NCBI GenBank assembly: GCA_003439945.1
Contig: QVRM01002797.1
Coordinates: forward strand, 1-64,000
Origin: Dermanyssus gallinae
Taxonomy: Eukaryota > Arthropoda > Arachnida > Mesostigmata > Dermanyssidae
DNA: 64,000 bases
Reading direction: 5' to 3'
In this document: one piece after another, positions 45,726-58,402 of the stretch
How the letters are laid out: each line of letters begins with the position of its first letter
Numbering within the stretch: the stretch's first letter is position 1
The notes under the pieces: model-generated
Told to the model about the DNA's origin: nothing
What the model saw: the letters and a program-made list of their open reading frames with translations, nothing else
The model's database searches: none
Program-made: the position numbers and the translations under genes

Positions 45726-45758
<33 letters not shown>
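45726..45758. repeat. (TA)n microsatellite at a LINE 3' end
   Basis: About 33 bases of TA follow the A-rich end of the LINE tail at 45725. Confidence 0.95.
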
Positions 45759-45759
<1 letters not shown>

Positions 45760-45859
45760 CAATTATGGACGACACTGTATATTTTGTGAACGGCTATGTT
45801 CGAAGGAAACAGAGTTCCTCATTATGCCTCTTACCCAAGGCAGCAGGGTACAACACAGC

Positions 45860-46290
45860 AGGGTGTGCATACATTGTATAATACGCTTGTCGTAGCAAAG
45901 TGGACATACTGCTCACACGTGTGGGCACCTTTTCTATAGAAAAGGTGTAGAACTGCTTCAGCGAGTGCAGTATAAATTTGTGAAACGAGTCGCATGGCGT
46001 TGCAATGTAAGACGTGAGAGCCGTCGTACTCCCAAACGTGAGCGAGTACCAGATGCGCGTTGACGTAAGGCTTTTTGAACAACTAATCCGGTCTAATAAC
46101 AATAGTAACTTTTTCACAGTTCGTCTAAATAATCTTCTTACTGGTGTGTCAATTACTCTACCTGAAGTTGCTAATGTGTGCAAAGTGGTTAACAATGCGT
46201 TCGCATGGCGAGAGTCCCGCGGCGTGCCCTTGTGTGTAAAGACTACAATGTGATTTCAACACCCATTTTTCAATAAACGAGACTTTTGAT
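45860..46290 (+). mobile_element. LINE ORF2 C-terminal fragment with 3' tail, plus strand
   Basis: The fragment reads VAKWTYCSHVWAPFL near 45893-45937, then after stops REQLIRSNNNSNFF-like sequence (frame 46014-46253: LFEQLIRSNNNSNFFTVRLN). It ends with a polyadenylation-like AATAAA at 46272 and a short TTGATTGTATTG tail. It is the same type as 43705-44080 but extends further 3'. Confidence 0.6.
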
Positions 46291-46299
46291 TGTATTGTA

Positions 46300-46906
46300 T
46301 TGACTTTTGATTGTCAAAAGGCATTCTGTCTAAATATCACCTATGCAAACCGCCTAGCACGGACGACGGCCGTGAAGCGTATACAAAACGTCGCTTTCTG
46401 AGATCATTCAGCGGAAAAGCAACGTTCTCAGAACAAATCCCTCAACGGGTTATTCTATTGTTGTCATAGGTGTTCCGATTGGCCTCACTACTCAGATGAA
46501 CCCCACATCCATGCGGTACTTAATCTTAGAGTTTATGTAAGCCTAGCAAGAGCTCTTGCAAGGGCAATTGCCGTAATAGTAATGTTATTTTCGCTCCGTT
46601 CACCGGAGATTTTAGCGCTGCCTTTTTGTCGTAGTAGCAATGTTAGAATATTTTGCTAGCAGACGACATGCTAAACTGATGGGTGACATGATTTAATAGG
46701 CTCCACCCCTTGTATATCACGTATTATTAAGAAATCGATATGCCATTGCTTTGGCGGCGTCTGAACCCGCTACCTAGCAACCGACTCCAAACGGCTAGAG
46801 GGATCAGGGCCAGAGCCCTCTAGTAACACGCGTACTCGTATGCTCGTAGAGGTTAGAAAAAGGACGTCGAATGCAGTACCATGAAGAAATGGTTGTGCAC
46901 GTAACA

Positions 46907-46951
<45 letters not shown>

Positions 46952-49900
46952 GAATAAATCGATACGAATAAAAAGGATACATTTTTTCTAAACAATGCTG
47001 CTCGTGACAGGCCAGCATTGAAAAACTGCTAGACTACTATTGGCCTAATTTGCAATAAATTTAGTATTGGTAGCTTTAATTAGTAGGAATTTGTAGTGTT
47101 GATTGGGGATCGTGCAGTACACCCACGTATATTTCGCAAGTGTGACATTTGTGTAAAAAAAGCAGATACCAGACTCTACGTCTCTCACCAGCCAGTCCAA
47201 GTCAGATTTGATCAAGCCAAGTGTTGAGGCATTAGCCACGTGAAGGCAGCACCGATCAAACGCGTCCAAGAAATGCATTAGCTTAGCTGACATCGGCTTG
47301 TCTATCCGGCGGTAGATAGAGGACCTACAAAGCGTATGTGATAATCTGCGAACACAAACATATGAGATATACAGTAGCTTCGTGTCTAAAATAATTAGTC
47401 GGTTGAACGTATGGTCGTACGCCGTATTACGCCTCCTTCAGTGGAACTTGAACAAGCTTTTGTCGTACCAAAAGGCATATAATGCTTCTGCAGTGCACGA
47501 CTGTCAACCAACAATAACGGTTGAACGGTGACTGTTATTTCAACTACAACCTGTAACAGTTAATTGTGATACACTCACGTCATAAGGAAATACAACTATT
47601 GAATAATACTGGACAAAACAAACTATGTTGCGTAAGTATATATAGATTCAAGGCGAAGTCACATTATCTGTAAAATGACAGAAGTCATGTACTACAGTCG
47701 CAATAGTCGTGGTAATAAAAAAAGCACACTGAATAATATATGGGAATATATGGGATGTTAAGTTTGTCTCAAATAAGTTGTTAAGCAAAGTCTAAGTGTT
47801 ATTTGTAATTTTATGTGCCCGGAGTCAGTACTAGAAATACTCACTTTTTTTTACAATGCGACTTGACCGTTTAAAACGAAACACACGTCCTCTTTCGAAT
47901 TTCAGCTCTTGGGGTGTTGGGAAATAGGTCTGTAGACACTGGATTCATTCAGGCAACATGTAGGGAAAGATTGGCGTTTACTTAGTCTAGAAGTCCATAT
48001 AGATTCACAAAGTACAGTGAGCTAAATGCGATCTCCGGGGAGCTAATGTGCCCGCTGCACTTTAGTGTTGCGGATCGTACAGAGGGATCTGAAATACAGT
48101 ATGTTTATAAGCCATATCTAAACACAGGACACCATCATATTTACATTAGGTATAGTTTGCCTGCGTGAAATAAGTAACAATTGAACAACTCTACACGAGG
48201 CCTAAATGGCTACACTAAGTGGCTGCGTCGCTTGCCAAACAACACGTTTTAATTTTTGAAGCGTCTATGAAGTCGCTACTTCCGACCGTTTACCATAGAT
48301 TGATTCAACTATCTGTGGAAATCTATCAGAATCGCTCTTTCTTTTGATGCAAAGCCCACTGTGAGAGTTTTGCGCCGCAAAAGCTCAATGATGTGTTTGG
48401 CAAACATTCTCACCTAAGCGAAGATCAGCGCAAAACTTGGAAAGGTGTGATGACATTTAATGACATGCTAGTTATCGCGAACGGTAATGCTTCTAACCAA
48501 GGATAACTGGATCTGTGTTATTGGTTGCCAATACGCACGCACTATCCGGACCAGCTGCCTGGCAATAAGCGTTCCGTTCAATATTTACAACCCTCAGATC
48601 CGAGACGTGTTGCGATATCGAGTTAATGTAGTCAGACACTTGTTCTGGGATGACCTTTTAAAAGTAATTTTCGATTTATGTAAGCAAAACGTAAACTTTA
48701 TGTGAGTTGTAGGCAGGAGTTTCGAAAGGAATCGCAGGCAAATAGCAACGATATATTATAGTAAGACTATTCCACCACTGTTTAAAGGCTTTACACATTA
48801 GTCCCACGGCTTGCCACGCTACATTTTGCGATGTATGTTCTTGCATGTGGCTTCGTAAACGTTATGCAGTCTTCATAGGATAGTTACATTTTCAAAGAGC
48901 TGCGCTGTCCAAAGAGTTTAGATACGTTTTGGTGCCAGGGCGGCATTTTGCAAGAGATAGGCTGGCTGGGGTGGATCATGGGCTCCCGCTACATGTTCAG
49001 ACAATATTTGCTTTCTTATGTACGCCTCGCTTTAGAGCTTTGTTAAATACTGGTAGATTCAACAAGGCAATCTGTGTAGTGCTTACTGCTAATTTTGATT
49101 CCTGGCAAATCCCGTTGTAGGCGTTTAATGCATTCAAATGATCCATCTCTGAACAAACTCCATGCAGTTATGCAAGCCTCATATTTATGGCTATACATAT
49201 ATGTCACCAAACCACTGTTAGATTTAAAACGCTCTAGAAAACTTGCCGTAATTTGTGGTATGAGATGGTAATCACGGACAGCGAATTAAACAACGATATG
49301 AAGGTTTATTCGGCGCACCCGAATGCCCTCAATGTCGCAGGGGTCATCCCGGTTCTCTAGACGTGTACTGAATATGGTCGTCCAATAAGGCGCGGGACAT
49401 ATAGCTTACCGAAGATTTCTTAGTCAGTCTTTAAAATTTGACAATTTCCTGTACTGGAGTTCGCGTTGAAGGTGCGCGTAGCTAATTATGCATCTTCCTT
49501 CGAGAGTGCAGTGTTTTACACTGTTATGTAATGGCTGGGGATGGACTCTAATCCGGCCAATATCCCCCGGAAGTGCTCGTGCAACCGCTTTGCGTCAGCT
49601 GGGCATGGCGGAAATTGCTTACCAAATTATCGAAGCCAGACGCACGGTTGTGCCTAATTAGCATGTCCAACATGGATTGTTGTTCATAAGCAAATAACAA
49701 TCAATAAATCAGAGTACAGTTCATTTACGGAATTATAAAAGTTACTCTCTCACTTGCTGCGCAAACTGTTTTTCTGAAGTGATTGGCCGCGTTCTTTTTA
49801 AAATAAATCCTCAGATACTTGGTAAACGGTGAACAGGAGCGTGAGTGTTGGCCTTTAGTTACTATAAATGGGATTTCAAATAAAGTTGAACGACAACGCG

Positions 49901-50480
49901 TCAGTCTTTTGATGACTGCATTGAGCAAAAGCAAGATCTCAGAACAGATGATGCTTTACAATATTTGTATGTCTAAGATGGCTACTTGTAAAATATATAG
50001 CTTGTACCTGGAAAAATATTCGTCATAAGCATAGTATCCTACGTCGATGTGCAAATTTTGCCCCAAATGCATCATTCAGAGTTTGTTTTGTTTGCCGAAT
50101 CAGCCTCGTAGGCAGTCCTACAGACTATAAAGGCAGCTTTAATGTTTTTATTAACAGACTACCTAAATGTGTAACAAGATAGACGAACTGCACGTATTTG
50201 ACGTGCCGACTCCTGCTATTGAGTGAACAGTGGGGCATTGTGTAGCATGGTACCTATCGTACTTCATTTGACGTCGCATACATCTTCATACATTGTTCGG
50301 CTCATGGAAATCATCGATCGACTCAGAGCGTGGTGAAAGTCGTGTGCTGCAAACGTCGTTGCCGAATCCGTATTCTTCCCCGTGCTGTCCGCCAAGTATC
50401 ATCTGACATCGCCCGAGTTTTGTAAATACCCAATCTACTTTTTTTTAGTTTTATCTCCTACTGCCTTATCGACGTTCTAA
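46300..50480. other. Long AT-rich region without recognisable genes
   Basis: It contains a (TA)n array at 46911-46949 and short frames (for example 47045-47293 minus and 48487-48705 plus) that show no family signature or splice context I can defend. Old unrecognised repeats are likely. Confidence 0.45.
46911..46949. repeat. (TA)n microsatellite
   Basis: About 39 bases of TA. Confidence 0.95.
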
Positions 50481-50489
50481 ACAGTACTA

Positions 50490-51541
50490 TTAAAGCACCG
50501 CGCCTGAAGTTCCACTGTCAATAAAGATCAGTGTTTGACAGTCCCAGGACAAGAGCACGAGCCTTACTTTATCTCGCAAGTTCCAGCTGCCAGGATCGAT
50601 TGATTCCACCTTGCTCGTAACTTGCATCTGTAATAGCGCTTTTGCCGCATCCAAAGATAACATATGCGGGTTCATTTTTGTTGCTTTCCTAAGGATATTT
50701 TCAACATGAGCTTGGAAGCAAATCCCTGTCATCGTAATAGTAATTCCATCTATTCCAACAACGTTAGCTACTATTCATAGAGTTCGTCGCTGTAAAAATA
50801 TTAATATAAGTGCTAAAAGTGATTCTGAAATCCCTTTTCAAGAAGCTGCTCCTCAATGTTGGTCCTGGGAGCTAGATTAAACGTCGCCTATAATTCCTCA
50901 ACAACGCTCATATTTAGGAACCAGGGCGGTTTTTGCCATGAATCCTGTAGCAGCAGTCAGGTGGTCTTATACGCAGCTTTCGCTCTCCTAATCAACGTTG
51001 TTCTTTATTGTTCCGTTGCCCTTCAAGATACACCTAGCGGTTTTCTATTACTCCCGAAAACCGTCTGAACAATGATGTTCATTGTTATGCCCTTAGCTAG
51101 CATGGAGCAAGCATTAGCGCACCCCTTAGATATTGGCTCCGTATTAAGTCTCGTCCACCTTTCCTATTTGGTGCTTCTCTGGTCGGCTGAACTATTTCTT
51201 CAATAGAAATTGCTCGTCTCTCCTATTCTCTAGTCACATCTGTTTTTAGTTTCACGGGTTCTCACTCTACTGACTGCAAATCACTGTCATCGTAACAGAG
51301 ATTACATCAGAATACCTTGAAAGTGCTGTGGTAGTTCTCCTGTTTCTATAGGGACGGACATGGGCAACCATTGGTACAGATGTTTCTCTGCCTGAACATT
51401 GTTTTGAGTATTATGCCTGCGTGAATTATTCCCTCTGTAAATACGATTTCTATCCTCGTCGTGTGTCCTTTTAATCGTTCTCTTAACGAGTATTGCTAGA
51501 GGACTTATAACAGAAACGTTTTCAACGTACTGCTTCAACAA
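50490..51541 (-). mobile_element. Possible decayed LINE fragment, minus strand
   Basis: The frame at 50732-50490 contains CFQAHVENILRKATKMNP and ALLQMQVTSKVE, which resembles the post-RT segment (FxxHv..i..KA.....) of LINE ORF2. Upstream on the same strand only broken frames are seen. The call rests on one weak block. Confidence 0.3.
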
Positions 51542-53768
51542 TCAGTTTGCAGTCAATGACAATGGCAGCACTCTATTACAGCTCTCTGAAAGGATTCTAA
51601 CATCTAGTTTTAGCCCAGTGGCGACTCTTGCTTGGCGACTTTCGTACCGCCAAATCCGTCCTTTCCTTGAGGAGCTGATTCTTCTCCCAAAATCTTAACT
51701 TAATGAACTTAATCGATCCACAATCCTACTAAAATAGATTGCGCCGATTCCACACTTGTGACCTCAACACGGCGACTTTATACACGACGATGAACTGCGG
51801 CGGTTTGGTCGCCGCAGTCATCACCTGAATAGCAAAGAGATTTTTGCAAATAAGTCCACTTTAACTACGCTCAGTCCGGGTCTTTGTCCTATTCAGACTG
51901 TGGAAACCGTAGAAATCCTTCACTTCGAATTGCTTACGGCTCATGGCTCATGGTTATCGGCTCATGGCTCCGACAAGGTAAAAATACCCCCCCCCCCCAA
52001 GTACCTCTTCTCCTAACAGTCCTAGCTCCCATTTTAATTCCTCCCATTATTCCCGTTTGTGTATTCTTTTCTCCCCGCACCCATAACTGTTTGGGCATCC
52101 TTTTCCCTTATCCCAGAGTACTTGCATACATTTTAGTAAAACCTTATTTTGATTGTCATTGAGTGCGTGTAGTTAACAGATCTCTTGGACGCCAGTCAAG
52201 TCGAGTCGAGAGATTTTTCATGTTATTTGTTTTCTGCCTCATTTCCAGGAGATTGAAATGTCTTGTATTAAAGATTCCAGCGATTTTCGCGGCACTTCTC
52301 GAACGAAACCTGTTAAGTAACCTCAAGCACCGTAAGACTGCAATCAATTACAATTACGCTAATTTGTCTAAAAAGGCTTTGTGTCACAACTGGCCTAGAC
52401 GTTTAGCAGGGGCAGGACGATTGCCCTTTTATAGGGCGGCAGTCTATACTTCTAAAGTACCCCAGGTGGGCAAAAAAGGAAAAAGATCGTTTCATACGCA
52501 TCCGTAAGTAAAAAATGTTGAAATTACTCATATTTCAGTCCAGCGGGAGATCGGAGATCTGGTTATTCTTAGTGTCTCTGACCTCTGGTCTGGTGTTGCA
52601 TATGAGAATCGCCACATCTATACTATAGTTTTTGGCTATCACCATCTGATCTGTTCAAATACGAACTTTCACGAAGAACACACGGAGTGCATCCCTCTTG
52701 GAAGTGCACGTACATACTCTTAAAGCTGTCTGGCCCTTACAGGGAAATCGCTGGCTCTCTTGAATGACCTGCCGAGATATTCTGTGATAACAGTACAAAT
52801 AGCAATGTTATTTGCATATAGGATATATATAGGATTTCTAATGATGAGATTTATGTGAAACAGATGTGTAATGTCGCATAGGTAATCAAACAAGCAATGC
52901 TGTCTGACTGAATTTTTATTTTTTTTAGAATAGTATAGATTTAAGTAGGCTACATAGTATACATTTTACAAGTGTGATGCATCGATATACAACGTATAAT
53001 TACCAACGTTCGTCTCGATACCACTTGATGGATCTGGCTTCGGTTGCCGGGTCGGTGCAAATCGTCACGCTTCAGCTTAAAAAAACTGGACACGAGAGAA
53101 AAACTATTTCGTAAAACGTCCACTTTGTTAAGCCGTATTTATCAACGCTACCGTTACGTTCCACTAGCGCCGTGTCTTGACGATTTCAAAACTGCCACTT
53201 GCGGTCAAATTCACGCTGGTCTTGCAATCTATTTATATCAGTGTTTTCGTCTGCCCAAGTAAACCAACCGGATTTTTTTCGCCCAAAAACATATGTATAT
53301 CCCTCATCTCCGCGTTGTTAGATGCTTTTACATATTTGCTTAATAATTGACCATTTGTATTTAAAACCTATTCAGTCTAACACGTTGATCTAAAATATAC
53401 AAGTACACGCGAAGTAAAAATAGATAAATCAATTCTTCTTGTTAGTACTAGTACATGCCTGTTCCAAGTAGATGAGTCTTTGTGACGTTAATTCCAGGCG
53501 AAAAGGAACACACGATAAGCATTCATTATTATATCTTAATTAAAACTGACAAATTTAGACCGAATATTCGCCTAATATTTCTTTATAGGGCCGTCTTCTC
53601 CGGCAAACTTATTTAAATTAATTGAGCTTGATATTTCCATAATTACACAATTCAAACAATTGTAACCATATAGGGCATTTTGCAGTGAAAGTTATTGCCC
53701 GTGTCTGCCCGCCCTTGTGAGTGTGTCAACATCCTTCATATAACATAACGGTGTTTATTAGATTTTTT

Positions 53769-53773
<5 letters not shown>
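51542..53773. other. Spacer without recognisable genes
   Basis: A C-run is at 51977-51989. The plus-strand frame at 52163-52507 (114 codons) is open but has no motif I recognise and no supporting splice or start context. Confidence 0.4.

Positions 53774-53834
<61 letters not shown>
53774..53834. repeat. (TA)n microsatellite, longest in the window
   Basis: About 60 bases of uninterrupted TA. Confidence 0.95.
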
Positions 53835-53989
53835 CCGTCATTCAGAGATCACATTTACGAACAAGTATGCAAAACTTAATTATCCACGACCAGTACCATT
53901 TATCCAGCACCAGAGCACAGAGTGCTACTCTGGTGCTGGTAGGGTCGATCCCCTGGGATCTTCAAGGCACTTGAAAGGAAACGATTATG

Positions 53990-54830
53990 GGACTTAGATG
54001 CTCCTACGCAGACGGAAAAATACAGAGAGAGAAATGTCACAATTGAGACATGGAAGCCGGAGTGGGACGCCATTCCCCCGTGGGTTCTGGAGGATCCCTG
54101 CTCGTATCGCTGCCAGATAGTTAGGCATGAATAGAGAAGCCAGGAGGCGACCTCACCTGTTACCTCACCCAGATCCTCACAGGAAACGGGAACTTCAACT
54201 CGTACTTGTTCCGAATTGGAAAGGCTCCGTCGCCGACATGCGTGTTCTGTCAAGAGGTACGTAAGGACACTCCAAGTCACACACTGTTACAGTGCTCGGC
54301 CTGTGAGGCTGCGCGGTGCACAATCGACCGAAAGAAATAGAAGAATAGAAAGGAGACCCGTACCACGAGGTCAGCGATCCACCTCGGTCGAGCCTAATAG
54401 AGTTTACAGAATACAACGTCTCCAGTAAGCAGGGCTGAGACTGGAAGCAGCTACGGCAAAAAGAAGTCCTCCAGGAGAAACACGAAAAGTGCAAAGAAAG
54501 ACAGACACAAATGCTGCTTCAACCCGAGAGCAACCGCAGAGACGTGCAGCCCGAAGAAAGCGGGTTTGCAGGTGTTACACAAGTGCGGCCACCTTTGGGC
54601 GACCCCAGCCAATTGATCTGAAGGGGCACTCGCCACTTCTCCTGATAGTCCATAGGAGTTTTTTTTTGAAGATGTGGGCTATCAGAAAGGGGAAATGCGT
54701 TTAGTGGGTATGGGTCTCAACGGAGTAACATCCAACCGTTGAGGTCGAGTCCCACACTGCTTAAAATATAGACTCGTAGCGATAGTGCGTAATTGCATTT
54801 AATAGCTTCTCCACAAAAAAAAAGTAATTT
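53990..54830 (+). mobile_element. R1-like LINE 3' fragment (ORF2 C-terminus plus 3' UTR)
   Basis: The stretch parallels the C-terminal part of the element at 4118-4558: an EWDAIP-like block near 54060-54080, EKPGGDLTCYLTQILTGNGN, FRIGKAPSPTCVFC, and the final HTLLQC of the zinc motif near 54280-54300. One frame shift and stops occur. The 3' UTR (54590-54815) is shared with 45480-45725 and ends in an A-run near 54815-54825. Confidence 0.75.
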
Positions 54831-55586
54831 ATCCAAACAGCGGCGTTTGCAACAACTAAAGTCGGAACACTGAAATTAGCCGTATGTATAGAGTGTAAAA
54901 GTGTAGAGCTTCGATTAAAACACCGCCTCGGATATGCGCGTCAAGCTACGAAGATCCGGCCAAAGTTCCAGTCACACTTTAAGCTTTTGAGCGTTCCAAT
55001 AAATCAAAATTGACAATAAGCTAGAGAGCCAAACAAGCTGGATCGATTTCTTCAATTCTTCAGTTTAGAAAGTACACTCTAAAAACAATGCGACGTCTCT
55101 CTGAAAACACAACGACACTAGACTTGTGACGGCATTTACATGAAAGATGGGTGGTAGAAGGGCCAGCTAAATCTGGTACCTTATAACTTTAGAAATATAA
55201 GAAGGAGAAATAAAAAAAAATACGAAAAGAAACGTCAAAATAAATGATGACAGATATTCAATTATTTCTTGTAGAAAATAAGTTGTTGATATGGCCTAAT
55301 ATTTAATTAGTACAAATGTATATATTTATAAACAAAAAAAAACCAATCTCCTAAACGATTCCTCAAAATAACGCAAAATGCCAATCTCTATGGGTCGTCA
55401 CCGTTTGAAATGGCTACGCTCCGTATATGTATTAATGTTGCCTCAAGACATGTTATTCAGTGGCAAAGGTTCGCAACATAAATGTGATGAGTTGCAGGCT
55501 TGGACCCCGCACGACGCATAGGTAGGTACGGAGTCTTGTTTAGCGTGTAAGCAAGTAATTTCTGATATAAGCACGTTTACAAATGC
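54831..55586. other. AT-rich spacer
   Basis: No coding sequence seen. Confidence 0.4.
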
Positions 55587-55613
55587 ATATATATATATAT
55601 ATATATATATATA
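55587..55613. repeat. (TA)n microsatellite
   Basis: About 27 bases of TA. Confidence 0.9.
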
Positions 55614-55837
55614 CTCGACAATATGTTTTTGCCTTTTTCAATTTTTTGTTAGCATTTTTTATTTAACATACTCTCCGAGTACACTTTTCCCACTGAGATT
55701 TCAGAGCATGTATACCGCCTGAGTAGAATCATACGTCCTTAGACTGAAAATAGGCATTGACAGAAGCCTTAACCTCTTAGTTACTGAAACCACGCTTTCT
55801 ACAGAGACTATTCTTTAAATTTCAGTAGAGGAACTAA

Positions 55838-56290
55838 TCAGAGGCGGGGTCTGGAGGGGGTTGTTCAATAAGTTCAAAATAATAATTTGGCCAGCTTTGC
55901 CAACACTAGCTGTGACTTGGGTGCAAGAACACTGCCCTGATGAACAAAAATCTCAAGGCTTTTTCGACAACTTGATTAAGTTTTGCTGATAAGCGGAAAC
56001 ACGCGCGTCTTTTTGCTCTTGATTGAGAAAACTCGGCACACATTTTGCTCTGAGCTTTTTCATCTTTAAATTATCGTGCAGGACAGAATACACACTACCC
56101 AAACGAATTCCAAGGACTCCGCTAACACTTAATTCACTCGTCCATCTGTGGTAATGAATTTCCGCACCTTTTCTACGTTTTTTTTATTATCAAGAGCTGT
56201 TTTTAAGTGCTCGTGCAAGTTCACCAACTCACCTCAAAACTTACTAATAGAGTAATGGTCAATGCCAAAACATACCGTAGAGTCACCGGA
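55838..56290 (-). mobile_element. mariner-like element remnant, minus strand
   Basis: On the minus strand the transposase middle can be read: VSGVLGIRLGSVYSVLHDNL, KMKKLRAKCVPSFLNQEQ, KDARVSAYQ. This is the helix-turn-helix to linker region (GIS.GSV..IL...L...K...R.VP..L) of mariner transposases. The frame then stops at about 55958. The end AGGGGGTTGTTCAATAAGTTC at 55855-55875 resembles a mariner terminal inverted repeat. The catalytic D,D34D core is missing, so it is internally deleted. Confidence 0.7.
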
Positions 56291-56500
56291 AATTTCGTCT
56301 AAGCACAGCGTTGTTGAATTAAGATATGTTTAGTAGGAAAAAGTGAATTTGTTTAAAACATGCAGACCACACACAGGAGACTCTTGTAAAAGCGCACGCT
56401 TTGATCCCCCAGAATCCTCTAAATAAAGTAGAACTCATTTACGTGCAGACTTTCTGGCTGACCCATTAAATAGAAAAATCCATGTTATATCTTCTGTACA

Positions 56501-56505
<5 letters not shown>

Positions 56506-56537
<32 letters not shown>
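56506..56537. repeat. (TA)n microsatellite
   Basis: About 32 bases of TA just before the CAG/CAA tract. Confidence 0.95.
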
Positions 56538-56538
<1 letters not shown>

Positions 56539-56548
56539 GCAGCTTCAA

Positions 56549-56788
56549 TTGATGACGGTGATGCTCGTGGCGCCGATGGATGCAGTGCAGCCAGCCGTTG
56601 AAGATACAGCTAATGATGCTCTTTGTCCGTCTGCAAATATATACATTAAGTTTGTAAGACAGCAACAACAACAACAGCAGCAGCAGCAGCAGCAACAACA
56701 ACAACAGCAACAACAGCAACAGCAACAACAACAACAACAACAGCAACAACAACAACAAAATGATAACGCAATGCCGCCGAGTCGCTGA
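56549..56788 (+). other. CAG/CAA tract with open polyglutamine frame, coding status unknown
   Basis: The plus-strand frame runs through about 33 consecutive Gln codons (CAG and CAA mixed, 56661-56757) and stops at 56786. The minus strand gives Leu or Cys runs over the same bases. Mixed CAG/CAA favours a true glutamine tract in animal genes, but the frame stops ten codons later and starts beside a TA array. It may be an exon, 5' UTR or simple repeat. Confidence 0.4.
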
Positions 56789-57300
56789 AGTCGTCGGACA
56801 CTTGCAGGGTAGATGGCGAACGATCCGGGACGAACAAGCGCAGCGTTAACACTGGCACGCGGTTCGGTGCCGGGACGAGGATGGGGGGGCATCTCTTCGC
56901 TCTTCGCCGAGGTAAATGACTCGTTCCTGGCGTTCGGTGGTGCTTCGCATACGCTCACCCGAGCCGGTGTCGCCGCCGCCGCAATCGCCGCCGACGAAGA
57001 TCGCCGGGTTCCCTTGCCACAGTGTGCTTTCCCCGGCTGTGGGACGTTCGCGACGGCGGCGCGTCACCACGATGGCGCGGCCAACGGCACGATCTGCGGC
57101 TGCAAACAACGTTGCTCAGAGCCGACAATCGTCGTGTCGTCGTCGTGGTCGTTGTGTTTTTCTTCTTCATCTTGGCGGTCTTGGTGTTCTTCGTAGCGAT
57201 CATCAGTAGCAGGGTCACTGCCGGGTTGGCCAACGAGCTGCTGAAGGCGTCGATCTCCCTGCTGTACTCGTGAGTCGGTCAAGCAGACTCACTGGTCAAG
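56789..57300 (+). other. GC/CpG-rich segment with open frames, possible 5' region of a gene
   Basis: This is the most CpG-rich stretch in the window. The plus frame at 56813-57196 is open (127 codons, Ala/Gly-rich). Another plus frame (57022-57273) ends in a hydrophobic run (VVVVVVVFFFFILAVLVFF) that would span a membrane if translated. Neither has a recognisable domain. CpG richness and the following UTR-like tract suggest a promoter and first-exon zone on the plus strand. Confidence 0.35.
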
Positions 57301-57939
57301 ACAGGTGCGTTGTTGTTGTTGTTACGTTGTGACGTGAGTGCTACGGTTCGTTCGTTCATCCGTCCGTCCGTCTGTCCGTTCGTCCGTGTTGTCCTTTGTT
57401 TGTTCAGTGTGAAGAAAGTCCTCCAAACCACCAGCATTACTTACCAGTAAAGTGCGCTCTGGATATACGGAAAAAATTCGCGGTAGGTTTTGTGTGCCAT
57501 ACGATAAACAGCAGCAGCAGCAGCAACAGCAGCATTTAGCCAGCAACGCCATCCAGCGGATCAGACACCGGCGGTGAACGCCAACGAACAGCAAACGTTT
57601 TCTCTCTTCAGTGATTAGCCATCCTCTCTTTAAGAGCCACGTTACGCAGGCGTCTGTCTACATCTTCGACCGATACAGTGAAAAGGATACTTCTATGACT
57701 ACTAATAGTACTACTTCTATTACTATTACAACTACTGTTATTTGATTGTGCGTGTTGGTTCGTTAACTTGTGGACTGAATCGCAGCCAAACGCAGATTTA
57801 CTCTAGAGGTCGACTTGCTGGTCGACTAAACTGGATATTTGTGGAAACGTCTCTATCATCTTGTGTGTGAGTGTGTACATATAGATAGGGAAGAGAGAGA
57901 GAAAGAAAGACAAGAAATAAACAAAACAACATCAAAACG
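57301..57939 (+). other. Possible untranslated first exon ending at a consensus splice donor
   Basis: The tract holds simple repeats (GTTGTT, a GTCC/GTCT run at 57360-57390, CAG at 57511-57535, GA at 57893-57910) and stops in all plus frames. It ends with ACGGTAAGTAAGC, an excellent donor with GT at 57940-57941. No following exon is recognisable before 64000, which would need an intron of at least 6 kb. This is an inference from one splice site. Confidence 0.3.
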
Positions 57940-57941
57940 GT

Positions 57942-58356
57942 AAGTAAGCACGCATCGGTGGTGGACGTCGAAACGTCGTCCTAGAGGCCAATAGAGTGGT
58001 TTGATTGCTTAGTGGGTTTCCATTCGAAATGGACATTATTGGCATCACATTACGGGTTGTTGTCTATCGTCTTAGATGCCGTCCCTCCCGGCATTAGGGC
58101 ACGGCATCGGCGTAATTGGACAATCGATGCTATTTGTGTACATCGGAAAGCAAAAACAAATAGGCCATCTCGTTAGAACGTACAATGTTTTATCTGAACG
58201 AGATCGTACACGATTTGGTGAGACTAAGACAGTTTGCATTGCATCTGCCATTGCAATCAATACTGCGTTGCCCAAGAGAAGTACGAATTGAAGAGCAACT
58301 GCTGTTTTTACTACATGAAGCACGCTCTATCAACAAGTATATTCCACTGATCCCTC

Positions 58357-58402
<46 letters not shown>

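Noticed and set aside
52163..52507. 114-codon plus-strand frame
   Set aside because: No motif, no splice or start context and no coding-like base bias; it can occur by chance in 64 kb.
56646..56958. Minus-strand frames with poly-Leu or poly-Cys opposite the glutamine tract
   Set aside because: They are antisense readings of the CAG/CAA repeat.
57022..57273. Small membrane protein with a VVVVFFFF-type hydrophobic run
   Set aside because: The run comes from GTCGTC/TTCTTC simple repeats and the frame has no support from splice sites or homology; kept only as a note in the CpG-rich segment.
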